From JAJXUB01 sp047974805 (lineage in GTDB: Bacteria; Actinomycetota; Actinomycetes; Actinomycetales; Dermatophilaceae): DNA of 52,875 nt. Shown here piece after piece: positions 1 through 8,117 of the stretch. The DNA lies in assembly GCA_047974805.1 (NCBI GenBank), contig JBKECS010000042.1, positions 1 through 52,875 of the forward strand, read 5' to 3'. The position numbers and the translations under genes were made by a program. The notes under the pieces were generated by a model. The model saw only the letters and a program-made list of their open reading frames with translations. It had not been told where the DNA came from and did no database searches. Positions within the stretch are counted from its first letter, which is position 1, and every line of letters starts with the position of its first letter.

Positions 1-30
1 GGTCATCTCGTCGTAGTAGCGGTCAAACAT
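1..30 (-). CDS. 5' end of an unidentified CDS (cut by window edge)
   Basis: Only the first ten codons are inside the window, reading MFDRYYDEMT on the minus strand. An ATG at 30-28 follows a strong ribosome binding site (GGAGGAAGAG just upstream) and lies 22 nt from a copy of the cluster palindrome (53-75). The start is therefore credible and the gene probably belongs to the same regulon. Ten residues are too few to assign a family. Confidence 0.6.
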   Translation of the reverse strand, partial: MFDRYYDEMT

Positions 31-52
31 TCTCTTCCTCCATGTTGATTCT

Positions 53-75
53 AGTATGACGTCATACGTGAGTCA
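53..75 (-). promoter_or_regulatory. Cluster operator, site 1
   Basis: Imperfect palindrome with left half AGTATGACG, spacer tcata and right half CGTGAGTCA. The core ACG-N5-CGT matches the ten other sites in the window. It sits 22 nt upstream of the partial gene starting at 30 and is probably a repressor site over that promoter. The outer bases fit the consensus less well than at 13386-13408. Confidence 0.6.
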
Positions 76-135
76 TAAGCGGAGTGGGCGAGCCGTGGTG
101 CCGGTCTATCCCGGGGGCCAACGAACATCCTTGGC

Positions 136-930
136 TCAGCGGCCGATGAACTCCGCCTGTCCCGGTCCCTTCTCCAAGAACGTTGTCATCCCAATGCGCC
201 GATCTTCTGTTGCGAAGAGCCCGTCGAAGAGCCCACGTTCGATCTGCAATCCGCTGGGTAGTGGCACTTGCCCTCCCTGGTCGATGGCGGCCTTGGCGGC
301 TCGGATCGCCAAGGCCGGGCCTTTGCGAAACGGCTCCACTATTTCCTGGACGGCCTGGGCGAGTTCATCGGCGGCCACAACCCGATCCACCAGACCGATG
401 GACAGGGCCTCGGGCGCCTTGAGTGTCCGCCCGGTAAGGATGAGGTCCTTTGCCCTGGAGTCACCGACGACCCGAGGTAGGCGTTGGGTCCCGCCGGCAC
501 CCGGGATGAGTCCCAGTTGAACTTCGGGGAATCCCAGCCGGGCGTTGTCAGTGCATACGCGCAGGTCAGCGGCCAAGGCGACTTCCAGCCCGCCGCCGAG
601 TGCAAGTCCGCTGATGGCGGCAACCACGGGGATCGGCAGCGCCGCCAAGGCATCGCACGCGTCTCCCAACGCCCGAGATCCCCACACGGCAGCCGCGTAG
701 TCCCACTCGACCATCTCTTTGACGTCGCCGCCGGCGGCAAACATCGGGCTTCCGGCGATCACCACGGCGCGGACCGTATTGTCGGCGCGAACTCGGGCGG
801 TGGCCTCCTGCAATGAGGCTATGAGTGCGGAGTTGAGCGCGTTGACCGGGGGGTTATCGAGGGTCAACGTCGTTACGCCATCGTCCATTGTCACGTGGAC
901 GACTGGATCCTTTGCTTCGACCGTGCTCAT
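136..930 (-). CDS. Enoyl-CoA hydratase (crotonase family)
   Basis: Crotonase-fold protein of 264 aa, expected to hydrate a 2-enoyl-CoA to the 3-hydroxyacyl-CoA in the cytoplasm. The oxyanion-hole segment AAGGD is present. Both acidic residues of true hydratases are visible, one in GGGLE and one in FPE just before the GLIPGAGGTQRL signature (Glu144 and Glu164 in rat crotonase). The ATG at 930 overlaps the stop of the upstream 3-hydroxyacyl-CoA dehydrogenase gene (ATGA), so the two are translationally coupled and catalyse consecutive beta-oxidation steps. An in-frame upstream ATG exists at 945 but the overlap favours 930. It is the last gene of the operon that begins at 5299. The acyl chain it handles is unknown. 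Confidence 0.9.
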   Translation of the reverse strand: MSTVEAKDPVVHVTMDDGVTTLTLDNPPVNALNSALIASLQEATARVRADNTVRAVVIAGSPMFAAGGDVKEMVEWDYAAAVWGSRALGDACDALAALPIPVVAAISGLALGGGLEVALAADLRVCTDNARLGFPEVQLGLIPGAGGTQRLPRVVGDSRAKDLILTGRTLKAPEALSIGLVDRVVAADELAQAVQEIVEPFRKGPALAIRAAKAAIDQGGQVPLPSGLQIERGLFDGLFATEDRRIGMTTFLEKGPGQAEFIGR

Positions 931-1775
931 GAGTAGGAGTACCACCCGCGACCGCTCTTGCGTCCGAGGTCACCGGCGACGTCCATGCGAACGGTGAGCT
1001 CCGGGGGGCTGAACTTCGGGTCGGCGGTGTCTCGATAGATGTTGCGGGAGGCCTTGACGAACACGTCGACCCCGGTCAGATCCATGGTCTCCAGCGGACC
1101 CATGGCGTGGCCGAAGCCCAGCCGGCACGCGGTGTCGACGTCCTCAGCGGTGGCGACCCCAGTCTCCACCAAGCGAGCTGCCTCGACGCTCATCGCGACG
1201 ATGATCCGAGTCGTGACGAAACCGGCGATGTCTCGGTTGACGACGATGCAGGTCTTGCCGACGCTCTCGGCAAAGTCACGCGCCGTGGCAAGGGTCTCAT
1301 CTGTGGTCTTGACGCCGCGCACCAGTTCGCACAGAGCCATCATCGGCACGGGGGAAAAGAAGTGCGTACCCACGACCGACTCGGGACGTTGGGTCGCCGC
1401 AGCGATTTGGGTGATCGGCAACGCGCTCGTGTTGCTCGCCAGGACAGCTCCGGGCTTACAAATCGCATCGAGCTTGGTGAAGATCTCCTGCTTGACCTCA
1501 AGATCCTCGAAGGCGGCCTCGATCACAATGTCGGCGTCGGCCAACTCGGCCAAGTCGGTGACCATGCGGATACGGCCGAGGGCCTCGGTCTTTGCCTCCT
1601 CGGTGAGGCGGTCCTTGGCGACCAGGCGAGTCAGGGAGTCGGTTATCGCGTCGGTGGCGCGGTCGAGTTGAGGTTGGCCCACATCGTGCAAGACCACATC
1701 GTGGCCCGCCATGGCGGACACCTGCGCGATGCCTGCCCCCATCGTTCCGGATCCGACGACTGCGACTGTACTCAT
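927..1775 (-). CDS. 3-hydroxyacyl-CoA dehydrogenase (HAD family)
   Basis: NAD-dependent dehydrogenase of 282 aa that oxidises a (3S)-3-hydroxyacyl-CoA to the 3-oxoacyl-CoA. The N-terminus has the Rossmann motif GSGTMGAGIAQ at about residues 8-18. SNTSALPIT and GTHFFSPVPMM carry the conserved Ser, His and Asn environment of the HAD family, and the C-terminal helical domain contains GFGHAMGPLE and GRKSGRGWYSY. Length is typical of stand-alone bacterial enzymes such as PaaH or Hbd. The start at 1775 follows GAGAGGAAGAG; the upstream extension has no support. It overlaps the downstream hydratase by four bases. A hairpin (1831-1863) separates it from the SDR gene before it. Confidence 0.93.
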   Translation of the reverse strand: MSTVAVVGSGTMGAGIAQVSAMAGHDVVLHDVGQPQLDRATDAITDSLTRLVAKDRLTEEAKTEALGRIRMVTDLAELADADIVIEAAFEDLEVKQEIFTKLDAICKPGAVLASNTSALPITQIAAATQRPESVVGTHFFSPVPMMALCELVRGVKTTDETLATARDFAESVGKTCIVVNRDIAGFVTTRIIVAMSVEAARLVETGVATAEDVDTACRLGFGHAMGPLETMDLTGVDVFVKASRNIYRDTADPKFSPPELTVRMDVAGDLGRKSGRGWYSYS

Positions 1776-1830
1776 GACTCTTCCTCTCAGACGTGCCGGG
1801 TGATTGTCAGATCGCACCCGACGGATGACG

Positions 1831-1863
1831 GCTCGGCGGGATCGGCTCGTGATCCCGCCGAGC
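1831..1863 (-). terminator. Intra-operon stem-loop
   Basis: A perfect 13-bp inverted repeat (GCTCGGCGGGATC with its complement) around a 7-nt loop lies in the 102-nt gap between the SDR gene (1878-2654) and the dehydrogenase gene (927-1775). No U-tract follows on the minus strand, so an attenuator or RNA-processing site is as likely as a terminator. Confidence 0.5.
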
Positions 1864-1877
1864 TTGCGAGCCTCGCT

Positions 1878-2654
1878 CTACTGCGCCGTCCAACCACCGT
1901 CCACGATGAGCGTGGATCCGGTGATATAGGAGCCGGCGTCGGACGCCAGCAGCAGCAATGCGCCGATGAGTTCATCGGGGTTTCCGAGCCGACCCATGGG
2001 AATGCTCCGCAGTGCACCCTCAAGTGCGGCCGGGTTGCCTTCGATCGCCGCCGTCATGTCCGAGTGCACCAGCCCAGGTGCGATGGCGTTCACCCGGATT
2101 CCGCGACGGTGGGTCCATTGGAGCGCCAGATCCCGTGTGAGCCCCATGACGGCTGCCTTGGTGGAGCAGTATGCCGACTGGGGCGCGTCGGTGGCGACGA
2201 GTCCCAGCACCGACGCGAGGCTGATGATCGACCCACCGTGTTCTTTGGCGATGCAGGCCCGGGCAAACGCCTGTGACATCTGGAAGGTACCGATGAGGTT
2301 GACGTCGACGATTCCGGAAAACGCGGCCGGGTCCTCTCGGTGGGCCGGTACGACCGCCGACACTCCGGCGTTGTTGACCAGCACGTGCACATCGCCGAGC
2401 TGTTCCACGGCCTGCGCGACCAATTGGTCACAGTCCTCGGCTTTGGTGACGTCGGTCGGCACGAGTATGGCGCGCCGACCCAACGCCTCGATGGCGGCCT
2501 TGGTGTGTTCCAGGCCATCGACGGACCGAGCACCCAGGGCTACGTCTGCGCCGGCTTCCGCGAGAGCGACAGCGAACGTCGCGCCGAGACCACGCGATGC
2601 CCCGGTGACCACGGCCACCTTGCCCGCCAGGCTGAACCGGTCGTCGGCCCTCAT
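1878..2654 (-). CDS. SDR family oxidoreductase
   Basis: Classical short-chain dehydrogenase of 258 aa. The cofactor motif TGASRGLG is near the N-terminus, followed by NNAG, a catalytic Ser in SLASVLG, and Tyr and Lys in YCSTK. The C-terminus has the usual GSTLIVDGGW. It likely oxidises or reduces a hydroxyl/keto group on a CoA ester or free acid; the cofactor cannot be fixed from sequence. ATG at 2654 overlaps the stop of the CoA-transferase-like B subunit (ATGA). It is a clear paralog of the SDR at 23514-24290 (shared segments such as LAEAGADVALGAR and GGW ending), suggesting two similar alcohol oxidation steps or duplication within the cluster. Confidence 0.9.
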   Translation of the reverse strand: MRADDRFSLAGKVAVVTGASRGLGATFAVALAEAGADVALGARSVDGLEHTKAAIEALGRRAILVPTDVTKAEDCDQLVAQAVEQLGDVHVLVNNAGVSAVVPAHREDPAAFSGIVDVNLIGTFQMSQAFARACIAKEHGGSIISLASVLGLVATDAPQSAYCSTKAAVMGLTRDLALQWTHRRGIRVNAIAPGLVHSDMTAAIEGNPAALEGALRSIPMGRLGNPDELIGALLLLASDAGSYITGSTLIVDGGWTAQ

Positions 2655-3502
2655 TTGACGAGCGCCTCTGCGCGGGCCCACTCGGCGTCGAGGATGCCCT
2701 TGAGATAGGAGAGCCGCTCCTTGCCACCCATGAAGTCGAACTTCACCGTCCCAAACGGGTCAATCTTGGTCCGGAGCAGTTCCAGTTGCTCCTCGGTCGG
2801 CTCAGCCGTCGTGGGAATATTCTCCGGTACCTCGAGCTCAAATCCGGTGTTTTCCACGACAGTCGCGGCGTCCACCCCCGGGTGCAGGCTCTCGATCCGG
2901 AACGGTTTGTCGTCCGAGTCCTTCACGAGGACCGCCAAGTTGGTCACCACGACGATCGGCCCGGGTTGCAACCCCGCCGCCTCCCGCTGCTCGGCGCCCA
3001 CTTTCCACCGCGTGCCGGTAACGAACTCCACCTTGTCGACAAGCGTGCGAGCGTTGTGGTTGCCGAAGTAGGCGATCATCGTCCGGTACATCTTGATGAC
3101 CTCGGCCGCGCCGGCGCCGCCGGGCAGACGGACCTTGGGGGAATCGAACGGGCCGATCGTGGAGAGATTGATCGCGCCACTGCCGTCGAACTGTGCCGAT
3201 GAGACGGCCTCGACGCCACCATGGTTGGACAGGTGGATCGAGTTGATTTCGGTGAGCATGCCCCACCGGCAGGCTGCCCCCTTGTATGCCGACGCCTCCG
3301 CTCCTGTGAAGGACAGCTGAATCGGGGCCATGCCGACCGCGTCGAAGCCCACCAGGTACCCGCGTGGCGCGTGGGTCAGCTTGGCGAGCATGTATGCCGC
3401 GTAGGCGAGCGGGGTGAACGAGCCCATGACCGTCACGCCGTTTTCGTCCACCTCGGCCGCCACCCGGGTGACCATGAGTTCGTGGATTTCGTAGTCAGCC
3501 AT
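2651..3502 (-). CDS. CoA-transferase family I, subunit B (GctB/IpdB-like)
   Basis: 283 aa, beta-subunit type of the glutaconate CoA-transferase superfamily, partner of the preceding gene. The segment THAPRGYLVGFDAVGMAP aligns with the catalytic loop of GctB, whose Glu54 forms the CoA thioester. Here that place reads GFDAVG with Asp54, so the canonical Glu is absent. Glycine-rich LPGGAGAAE and the C-terminal ESLHPGVDAATV are family hallmarks, also seen in IpdB. IpdAB uses this fold for hydrolytic ring opening in steroid catabolism, so a ring-cleaving hydrolase is a real alternative to CoA transfer. The start overlaps the stop of subunit A by one base (TGATG). Confidence 0.85.
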   Translation of the reverse strand: MADYEIHELMVTRVAAEVDENGVTVMGSFTPLAYAAYMLAKLTHAPRGYLVGFDAVGMAPIQLSFTGAEASAYKGAACRWGMLTEINSIHLSNHGGVEAVSSAQFDGSGAINLSTIGPFDSPKVRLPGGAGAAEVIKMYRTMIAYFGNHNARTLVDKVEFVTGTRWKVGAEQREAAGLQPGPIVVVTNLAVLVKDSDDKPFRIESLHPGVDAATVVENTGFELEVPENIPTTAEPTEEQLELLRTKIDPFGTVKFDFMGGKERLSYLKGILDAEWARAEALVK

Positions 3503-4428
3503 CAGTGCTTCTCCTCAAGAGTCTCGGCCGCCTCGACCAATGCGGCGAGGACCTTGTCTCGTCCGGTGAGAACGCGCTCGCGGTACTGCTCCTCGGACTC
3601 CTGACGGATACGGTCGACGTAGGCGCCGAAATCCGGTGTGGCCGCTGCGCCGGCGTACTCCATGGCTTGCCAGGCATCCATGGCGTAGCGGGGGATGTGC
3701 GATGTGGGGTGGGCACCGAACGGAGCCTCGATGACCGCGTCGACGTAGTAGCCGGGCAACTTCGTCATGTGGGCATTGGCCACGATGACATCCCTGGGCA
3801 CGACCTCCTCGCAGGTGACGATCACTCGCTTGGCAGCCTTCGCCATGTCGACGTCGGGTCCCGACGTGCCGTCCCACTGCGCGTTCCCCTCGGCGTCGGA
3901 ACGCAGCGCGTGGACGATGGCGACATCTGGCTGCAACGCGCGAACCGCGGTGAGCTCCTCACCGGTGAATGGGCAGGTGGTGGTGGCATAAATCTCGGGA
4001 TAGCGGCCCGGGATGTCCGAACCGAACGGCCCGCGGTACGGCAGGAATGGCATACCGCGACCCTGCGCTTCCAAACCGATCAGCAAGCCGAGACCGGTGA
4101 ACTCGGTGAAGGGCACCTCACCCGACTCGATGACCTTGCGGACGTTGGGCGCCAGGCCGAATGCCTCCAACGTGATCATGGAGAACGACAGGTGACCCAA
4201 TGCGCCGGCCGCGGCCAACAAGTCGATGTCCATCGATCCGACCACGGTCATGGCGTGGAGGTCCCGGCGTCCGTCCCTGATGAGCTGCCGTACGGCGGCC
4301 ATCGGGTGGTTTGCCCACCAGCCTCCCCCAAAGGCGACGGTGTCGCCGTCGTGGACGAATTCGCTGATGCGCTCGAGCGGGACGACCTTGTCCGCAACTC
4401 GAGGCTTGGCGTCAGCCTCTGTAGTCAT
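3502..4428 (-). CDS. CoA-transferase family I, subunit A (GctA/IpdA-like)
   Basis: 308 aa, alpha-subunit type of the same superfamily. The N-terminal segment DGDTVAFGGGWWANHPMAAVR is typical for the acyl-CoA binding lobe. GLEAQGRGMPFLPYRGPFGSD matches the conserved PFLP-R block of GctA and IpdA, and NAQWDG and VIEAPFGAHPTS are also family motifs. It should form a heterodimer or heterotetramer with the 2651-3502 product. By my remembered alignment the glutamate reported as important in IpdA (in a D-E-G segment) falls on Gly here; this needs a real alignment. Start ATG at 4428 has a weak upstream GGGAG. A 70-nt gap separates it from the upstream hydratase-like gene. Confidence 0.87.
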   Translation of the reverse strand: MTTEADAKPRVADKVVPLERISEFVHDGDTVAFGGGWWANHPMAAVRQLIRDGRRDLHAMTVVGSMDIDLLAAAGALGHLSFSMITLEAFGLAPNVRKVIESGEVPFTEFTGLGLLIGLEAQGRGMPFLPYRGPFGSDIPGRYPEIYATTTCPFTGEELTAVRALQPDVAIVHALRSDAEGNAQWDGTSGPDVDMAKAAKRVIVTCEEVVPRDVIVANAHMTKLPGYYVDAVIEAPFGAHPTSHIPRYAMDAWQAMEYAGAAATPDFGAYVDRIRQESEEQYRERVLTGRDKVLAALVEAAETLEEKH

Positions 4429-4498
4429 AAGCGTGTTACTCCCTCGGTTTGATGCTGTGGCACAGGCAGGTGCCGGTGGACGGCCGGTCTCTTTGGGT

Positions 4499-5299
4499 CT
4501 ATTCGCCGCGCAGCCCGCGCAGTCCGCGGCTCTTCATGAAGTTGGAGATCTGATCCCAGACCTCCTCATTGCGAAGCATCACCTGGTCGGCGATCGCTTC
4601 GATGTCAGCGGCCCGGCGCGGGTCGAGCTTGGGCCCGACATCGATGGCGACGCTGGCGAAGTACGCCGAGGGCCAGGCGAGCCGTTCGACCTTGGTGGCG
4701 ATGTCATCAACCTCGGCGGACAGTTGCTCCGGCACGACAACGCGGCTGACGATGCCGGCCTGAAGTCCATCTGCTGCCGGGACGACCCGGGCGGTAAGCA
4801 CCATGTCTCGGGCAAAGGCATCTCCGACGGCGCGGGCCAACCGGCTCGTGCCCCCGACGTCGGGCACTATCCCCATCTGCAACTGCGGCATGGCGAAGAA
4901 GGCCGCCTCAGACGCGATGCGGATGTCGAACGCAAGGGCCATTTCCAGACCGGCCCCGATGGTCGGCCCGTTGATGGCGACCACGGTGGTCTGCGGAGCC
5001 CGCTCGAAGCGGTCCACGATGTCGGCCCAACGGCGGATGAAGGCCGGATAGCTGCCCAGTTCGACTTCGAGCGAGGAACCGATGACGCTGAAGTCCACGC
5101 CGGAACAGAACGCCGGCCCGGCGCCGGTGAGAGTGATGACTCGCAAGTCGTCGCGTCGCGCAAATTGCGCCGTAACGTCATCGAGTTCGTCCCAGGCCTC
5201 GTATGTCAGCGAATTACGGGCGTCAGGGCGGTTAAGGATGATATCCATGCGGGAGCCGGTGTCGTGCACCTGCAGGCATGCATACGGGGAACTCGGCAC
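4499..5299 (-). CDS. Enoyl-CoA hydratase/isomerase family protein
   Basis: 266-aa crotonase-fold protein, first gene of the minus-strand operon controlled by the palindrome at 5354-5376. The first acidic catalytic residue is present (GAGLE), but the second hydratase Glu is Gln (MPQLQMG) and an Asp appears in PDVGG. That pattern resembles dienoyl-CoA isomerases and PaaG-type isomerases more than hydratases, so double-bond isomerisation or ring chemistry is likely. GTG at 5299 is used as start because AGGAGG lies 8 nt upstream and no ATG is nearby. Position next to a GctAB/IpdAB-like pair is reminiscent of the EchA20-IpdA-IpdB set of steroid degraders, though sequence similarity to EchA20 is not obvious. 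Confidence 0.87.
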   Translation of the reverse strand: MPSSPYACLQVHDTGSRMDIILNRPDARNSLTYEAWDELDDVTAQFARRDDLRVITLTGAGPAFCSGVDFSVIGSSLEVELGSYPAFIRRWADIVDRFERAPQTTVVAINGPTIGAGLEMALAFDIRIASEAAFFAMPQLQMGIVPDVGGTSRLARAVGDAFARDMVLTARVVPAADGLQAGIVSRVVVPEQLSAEVDDIATKVERLAWPSAYFASVAIDVGPKLDPRRAADIEAIADQVMLRNEEVWDQISNFMKSRGLRGLRGE

Positions 5300-5353
5300 G
5301 GCCTACGCCTCCTGAGTTGCTGGGTTGACGAGCTGTCGCAAGAACGATAGCAA

Positions 5354-5376
5354 GATCTGACGTATAACGGAAGATG
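5354..5376 (-). promoter_or_regulatory. Cluster operator, site 2
   Basis: Left half GATCTGACG, spacer tataa, right half CGGAAGATG. It lies 54 nt upstream of the minus-strand gene starting at 5299, in a divergent promoter region shared with site 3. Six of nine half-site positions are symmetric (ATCT and the CG core). Confidence 0.65.
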
Positions 5377-5421
5377 TGATTTCGCTGTAACTGCCGCTGG
5401 CTCCGGGGGGCGTTGTGTGTA

Positions 5422-5444
5422 ACACTAACGCTTAACGTAAGATG
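5422..5444 (+). promoter_or_regulatory. Cluster operator, site 3
   Basis: Left half ACACTAACG, spacer cttaa, right half CGTAAGATG. It ends 23 nt before the GTG start of the MeaB-like gene at 5468. TAAGAT inside the right half could serve as a -10 element, which would suit a repressor. Sites 2 and 3 let the mutase operon and the IpdAB-like operon be controlled separately but by the same protein. Confidence 0.7.
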
Positions 5445-5467
5445 TCAACGCATGGATAGGAGTTGGC

Positions 5468-6445
5468 GTGGACAGCGCAGCACAGATCGTCGCCGGTGAC
5501 GTCCGGACCACTGCGCGCGCAATCACGGGCATCGAAAACGGTGACTCGGCAGCCCGTCAACTGATCAGCGACCTCCACCCGCACATCGGGGAAGCCCAAA
5601 TCATCGGCATCACAGGCCCGCCTGGTGCCGGCAAGAGCACGCTGGTGGCCGCGCTCATCCGGCAGTTGCGGGCGCAGGACCGAACGGTGGGCGTCATCGC
5701 GGTCGATCCGTCGAGCCCGATCACCGGTGGCGCCGTGCTCGGAGACCGCGACCGTCTGCTCGACGCCGTGAGCGGTGATGACGGGGTCTTCATTCGTTCC
5801 TTGGCATCGCGAGGGGCAGCCGGAGGGCTGGCCACTTCGGTGAACGACAGCGTCGACATCCTGGACGCGATGGGCAAGGACGTCATCATCGTCGAGACCG
5901 TCGGAGTAGGTCAGGGTGAGGTGGAGGTTGCCTCCATCGCGCATACGCTCGTCCTGGTCCTTGTGCCCGGGTACGGAGACGCGCTCCAGGCCATGAAGGC
6001 CGGCATCCTTGAAGTCGCCGACGTGATCGCCGTCAACAAGAGCGACATCGCGGGCGCGAACGGCGCTCGCGCCGAGCTGTCCGATGCAGGGCTTGTAAAG
6101 CGGTCGCCATCGGGCGAAGAGTCCTGGACGGTGCCGGTCCTGCCGGTCAGCGCGCTGCGAAACGAGGGCGTCGATGTGCTGGTGAACGAGATCGATCGCC
6201 ATTACGCACATATCGGCACGACCAGTTGGCGCAGCGACATCGAGCGCCTGCGACGACAAGCGCAGTTCGCCGGAATCGTCGCCGAGCGGCTCAAACATCT
6301 GCTCGGACCCGGCGGTGCGTCCTTCGGGGGAGCACGGGATGGCACTCACCCATGGGAGCGCGCCGACGAACTCATCGCCCACGTCCTATCCGGCCACACT
6401 CGATCTGAATCCGAAATCCACGCCGACGAAGGGAAGCCACAATGA
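5468..6445 (+). CDS. MeaB/ArgK-like P-loop GTPase, mutase chaperone
   Basis: 325-aa G3E-type GTPase that loads or protects the adenosylcobalamin mutase encoded directly downstream. The Walker A motif GPPGAGKST lies at residues 50-58. VDPSSPITGGAVLGDR and ETVGVGQGEVEV (switch regions) and AVNKSD (base recognition) all match MeaB/MMAA. Start GTG at 5468 follows AGGAG with 5-nt spacing; the ATG at 5452 is out of frame. The stop overlaps the mutase ATG (ATGA at 6442-6445), which is strong evidence that its client is this mutase. The order MeaB, large subunit, small subunit resembles known 2-hydroxyisobutyryl-CoA mutase loci. Confidence 0.93.
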   Translation: MDSAAQIVAGDVRTTARAITGIENGDSAARQLISDLHPHIGEAQIIGITGPPGAGKSTLVAALIRQLRAQDRTVGVIAVDPSSPITGGAVLGDRDRLLDAVSGDDGVFIRSLASRGAAGGLATSVNDSVDILDAMGKDVIIVETVGVGQGEVEVASIAHTLVLVLVPGYGDALQAMKAGILEVADVIAVNKSDIAGANGARAELSDAGLVKRSPSGEESWTVPVLPVSALRNEGVDVLVNEIDRHYAHIGTTSWRSDIERLRRQAQFAGIVAERLKHLLGPGGASFGGARDGTHPWERADELIAHVLSGHTRSESEIHADEGKPQ

Positions 6446-8106
6446 CCCAACCAACCGCCGAGTTTGAGGCCGCCCACCAAGCGTGGGAGGAACGGCGCGC
6501 CAGGTATGCCGACAAGCTGAAGCCCGGAGAGACGCTCTCGGGGCTGCCGGTCAAGACCGTCTATACCGAGCAGGACGTCCTGCCGAAGCACCATGACGAG
6601 ATGCCGGGGGTGTTCCCCTTCACTCGTGGTCTTCACCCGGACGGCTACGCCCTGACTCCGTGGATGCAGCAAATGGTGTTCGGTTACGGCACCATCGAGG
6701 AAACGCGCACAAAGATGGAACAAATGGTCGCCGAGGGGATGGAAGGCTACTTCGGCCACAAGGTCTTCAACACCGTCTACGACATCCCGTGTATGTACGG
6801 CATCGACGCCGACCATCCTGAAGCGGTCGGCAACCTCGGCCAGTGCGGTGTCCACATGAGCACCGGTGACGACTACGACGAGCTCATTCGCGACTGGGAT
6901 CTCAACAGCACGAACTTCTCCATGATCACCGGAGACAACTGTTTGCCTGCGCTGGCCCTGCTCGCCGCGGCCGTGGAACGGCGTGGAGAACCGTTCTCGG
7001 CGATGCACGGCAACTCGATGAACTGGTATCCGCGGATCGCTGTCCAGGACATCCCGTCATGGGAGCCCAAGTGGGGGTACGCCCTCATGGTCGACCTGAT
7101 CAAGTGGTCGATCGAGAACGCGCCCGCCTGGAACCCCGCGAACATCTTCATGTACGGCCTGTCGGAGGCCGGCGCTACGCCGGTGCAGGAGCTGGCCTAC
7201 GGCTTGGCCTGGGGAAAGTCGATCATCGACGAAGGTCTCGCGGCAGGGCTCGACCCGGATGAGCTGGTCGGTCGCTTGTCCTTCCAGATCGGTTGCACCG
7301 TCAACGTCCTCGAAGAGGTGGCCAAGTTCAGAGCCCACCGGCGGATGTGGGCCAAGATTTGCCAGGACGCCGGGGTCGCCAAGCCCTCGAACATGCACGC
7401 GCGCGTGCACGTCCACACCAGTGGGTATGTGCTCACCCAGCAGCAGCTGATGAACAACAACGCCCGGATCACGCTGCAAACATTGGCTGCGGTGCTCGGT
7501 GGAGTGTCCTCGATTCACACCTGCTCCTACGACGAGGCCGTGGGGGTTCCCACCGAGGAGTCCCACCGCACGGCACTGCGCACTCAGCAGATCCTCATGT
7601 GGGAGAGCGGACTGCGCGACGTTGCCGACCCGCTCGGGGGCTCCTACTTCGTCGAGAAGCTGACCGACGACATTGAGGCCGCGGGATGGGAGTTGTTCAA
7701 CAAGATCGAAGCTGCCGGCGGCTACAAGCGCGGCTTGGAGACCGGAGATGTGAAGCGGGCGATCGACAACTCCTCCTACGAGATGAAGACGAAGATCAAC
7801 TCGGGAGAACTTCCCGTGGTGGGGGTGAACCGCTTCGTGTCCGAAGAGCGGGAGAACTACGAGCCGTTCCGTATCGACGAAGCGATCGAGCAAAAGGCCA
7901 AGGACCGGCTGGACGACTACAGGGCGCGGCGGGACCAGGCTGCTGTTGACAAGGCCATCGATGACATCCGCACCGCATGCGCAGCCTTCAAGAAGGGTGA
8001 GGGTCCGCTCATGCCGACCCTGGTGGAGGCGGCCCGTCAGGGAGTCACGAACGGCGAGATGATGGTGCCGATGCGCGAGGCATTCGGCTGGTACGTAAGC
8101 GAGTGA
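6442..8106 (+). CDS. Adenosylcobalamin-dependent acyl-CoA mutase, large subunit (divergent)
   Basis: 554-aa substrate-binding subunit of the methylmalonyl-CoA mutase superfamily, of the two-subunit kind (compare HcmA or IcmA). FPFTRG (58-63), SEAGATPVQE (241-250) and the C-terminal barrel part (GGVSSIHTCSYDEA, DPLGGSYFVE, PVVGVNRF) establish the family. The N-terminal half departs strongly from it. The near-invariant RQ(Y/F/I)AGF segment that sets substrate type is QMVFGY here, putting Val79 at the place of Tyr89 (methylmalonyl-), Phe80 (isobutyryl-) or Ile90 (2-hydroxyisobutyryl-CoA mutase). His244 of methylmalonyl-CoA mutase is Gly239. Several extra residues (about 104-110) precede the YDIP strand. 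It should rearrange the carbon skeleton of an acyl-CoA, but none of the known substrates fits. Confidence 0.9.
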   Translation: MTQPTAEFEAAHQAWEERRARYADKLKPGETLSGLPVKTVYTEQDVLPKHHDEMPGVFPFTRGLHPDGYALTPWMQQMVFGYGTIEETRTKMEQMVAEGMEGYFGHKVFNTVYDIPCMYGIDADHPEAVGNLGQCGVHMSTGDDYDELIRDWDLNSTNFSMITGDNCLPALALLAAAVERRGEPFSAMHGNSMNWYPRIAVQDIPSWEPKWGYALMVDLIKWSIENAPAWNPANIFMYGLSEAGATPVQELAYGLAWGKSIIDEGLAAGLDPDELVGRLSFQIGCTVNVLEEVAKFRAHRRMWAKICQDAGVAKPSNMHARVHVHTSGYVLTQQQLMNNNARITLQTLAAVLGGVSSIHTCSYDEAVGVPTEESHRTALRTQQILMWESGLRDVADPLGGSYFVEKLTDDIEAAGWELFNKIEAAGGYKRGLETGDVKRAIDNSSYEMKTKINSGELPVVGVNRFVSEERENYEPFRIDEAIEQKAKDRLDDYRARRDQAAVDKAIDDIRTACAAFKKGEGPLMPTLVEAARQGVTNGEMMVPMREAFGWYVSE

Positions 8107-8117
8107 GGAGCGCACAC

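Noticed and set aside
1107..2276. 389-codon plus-strand open frame over the dehydrogenase and SDR genes
   Set aside because: It lies antisense to two well-supported genes with clear motifs and has no recognisable domain or ribosome binding site. Long antisense frames are common at this GC content. The same applies to 4226-5350, 5432-6382 and 31128-33089.
2651..5299. Assigning EchA20, IpdA and IpdB of the steroid HIP pathway
   Set aside because: The arrangement is similar, but the crotonase shows no clear similarity to EchA20 and the A/B subunits differ in catalytic loops. Orthology cannot be claimed from sequence reading alone.
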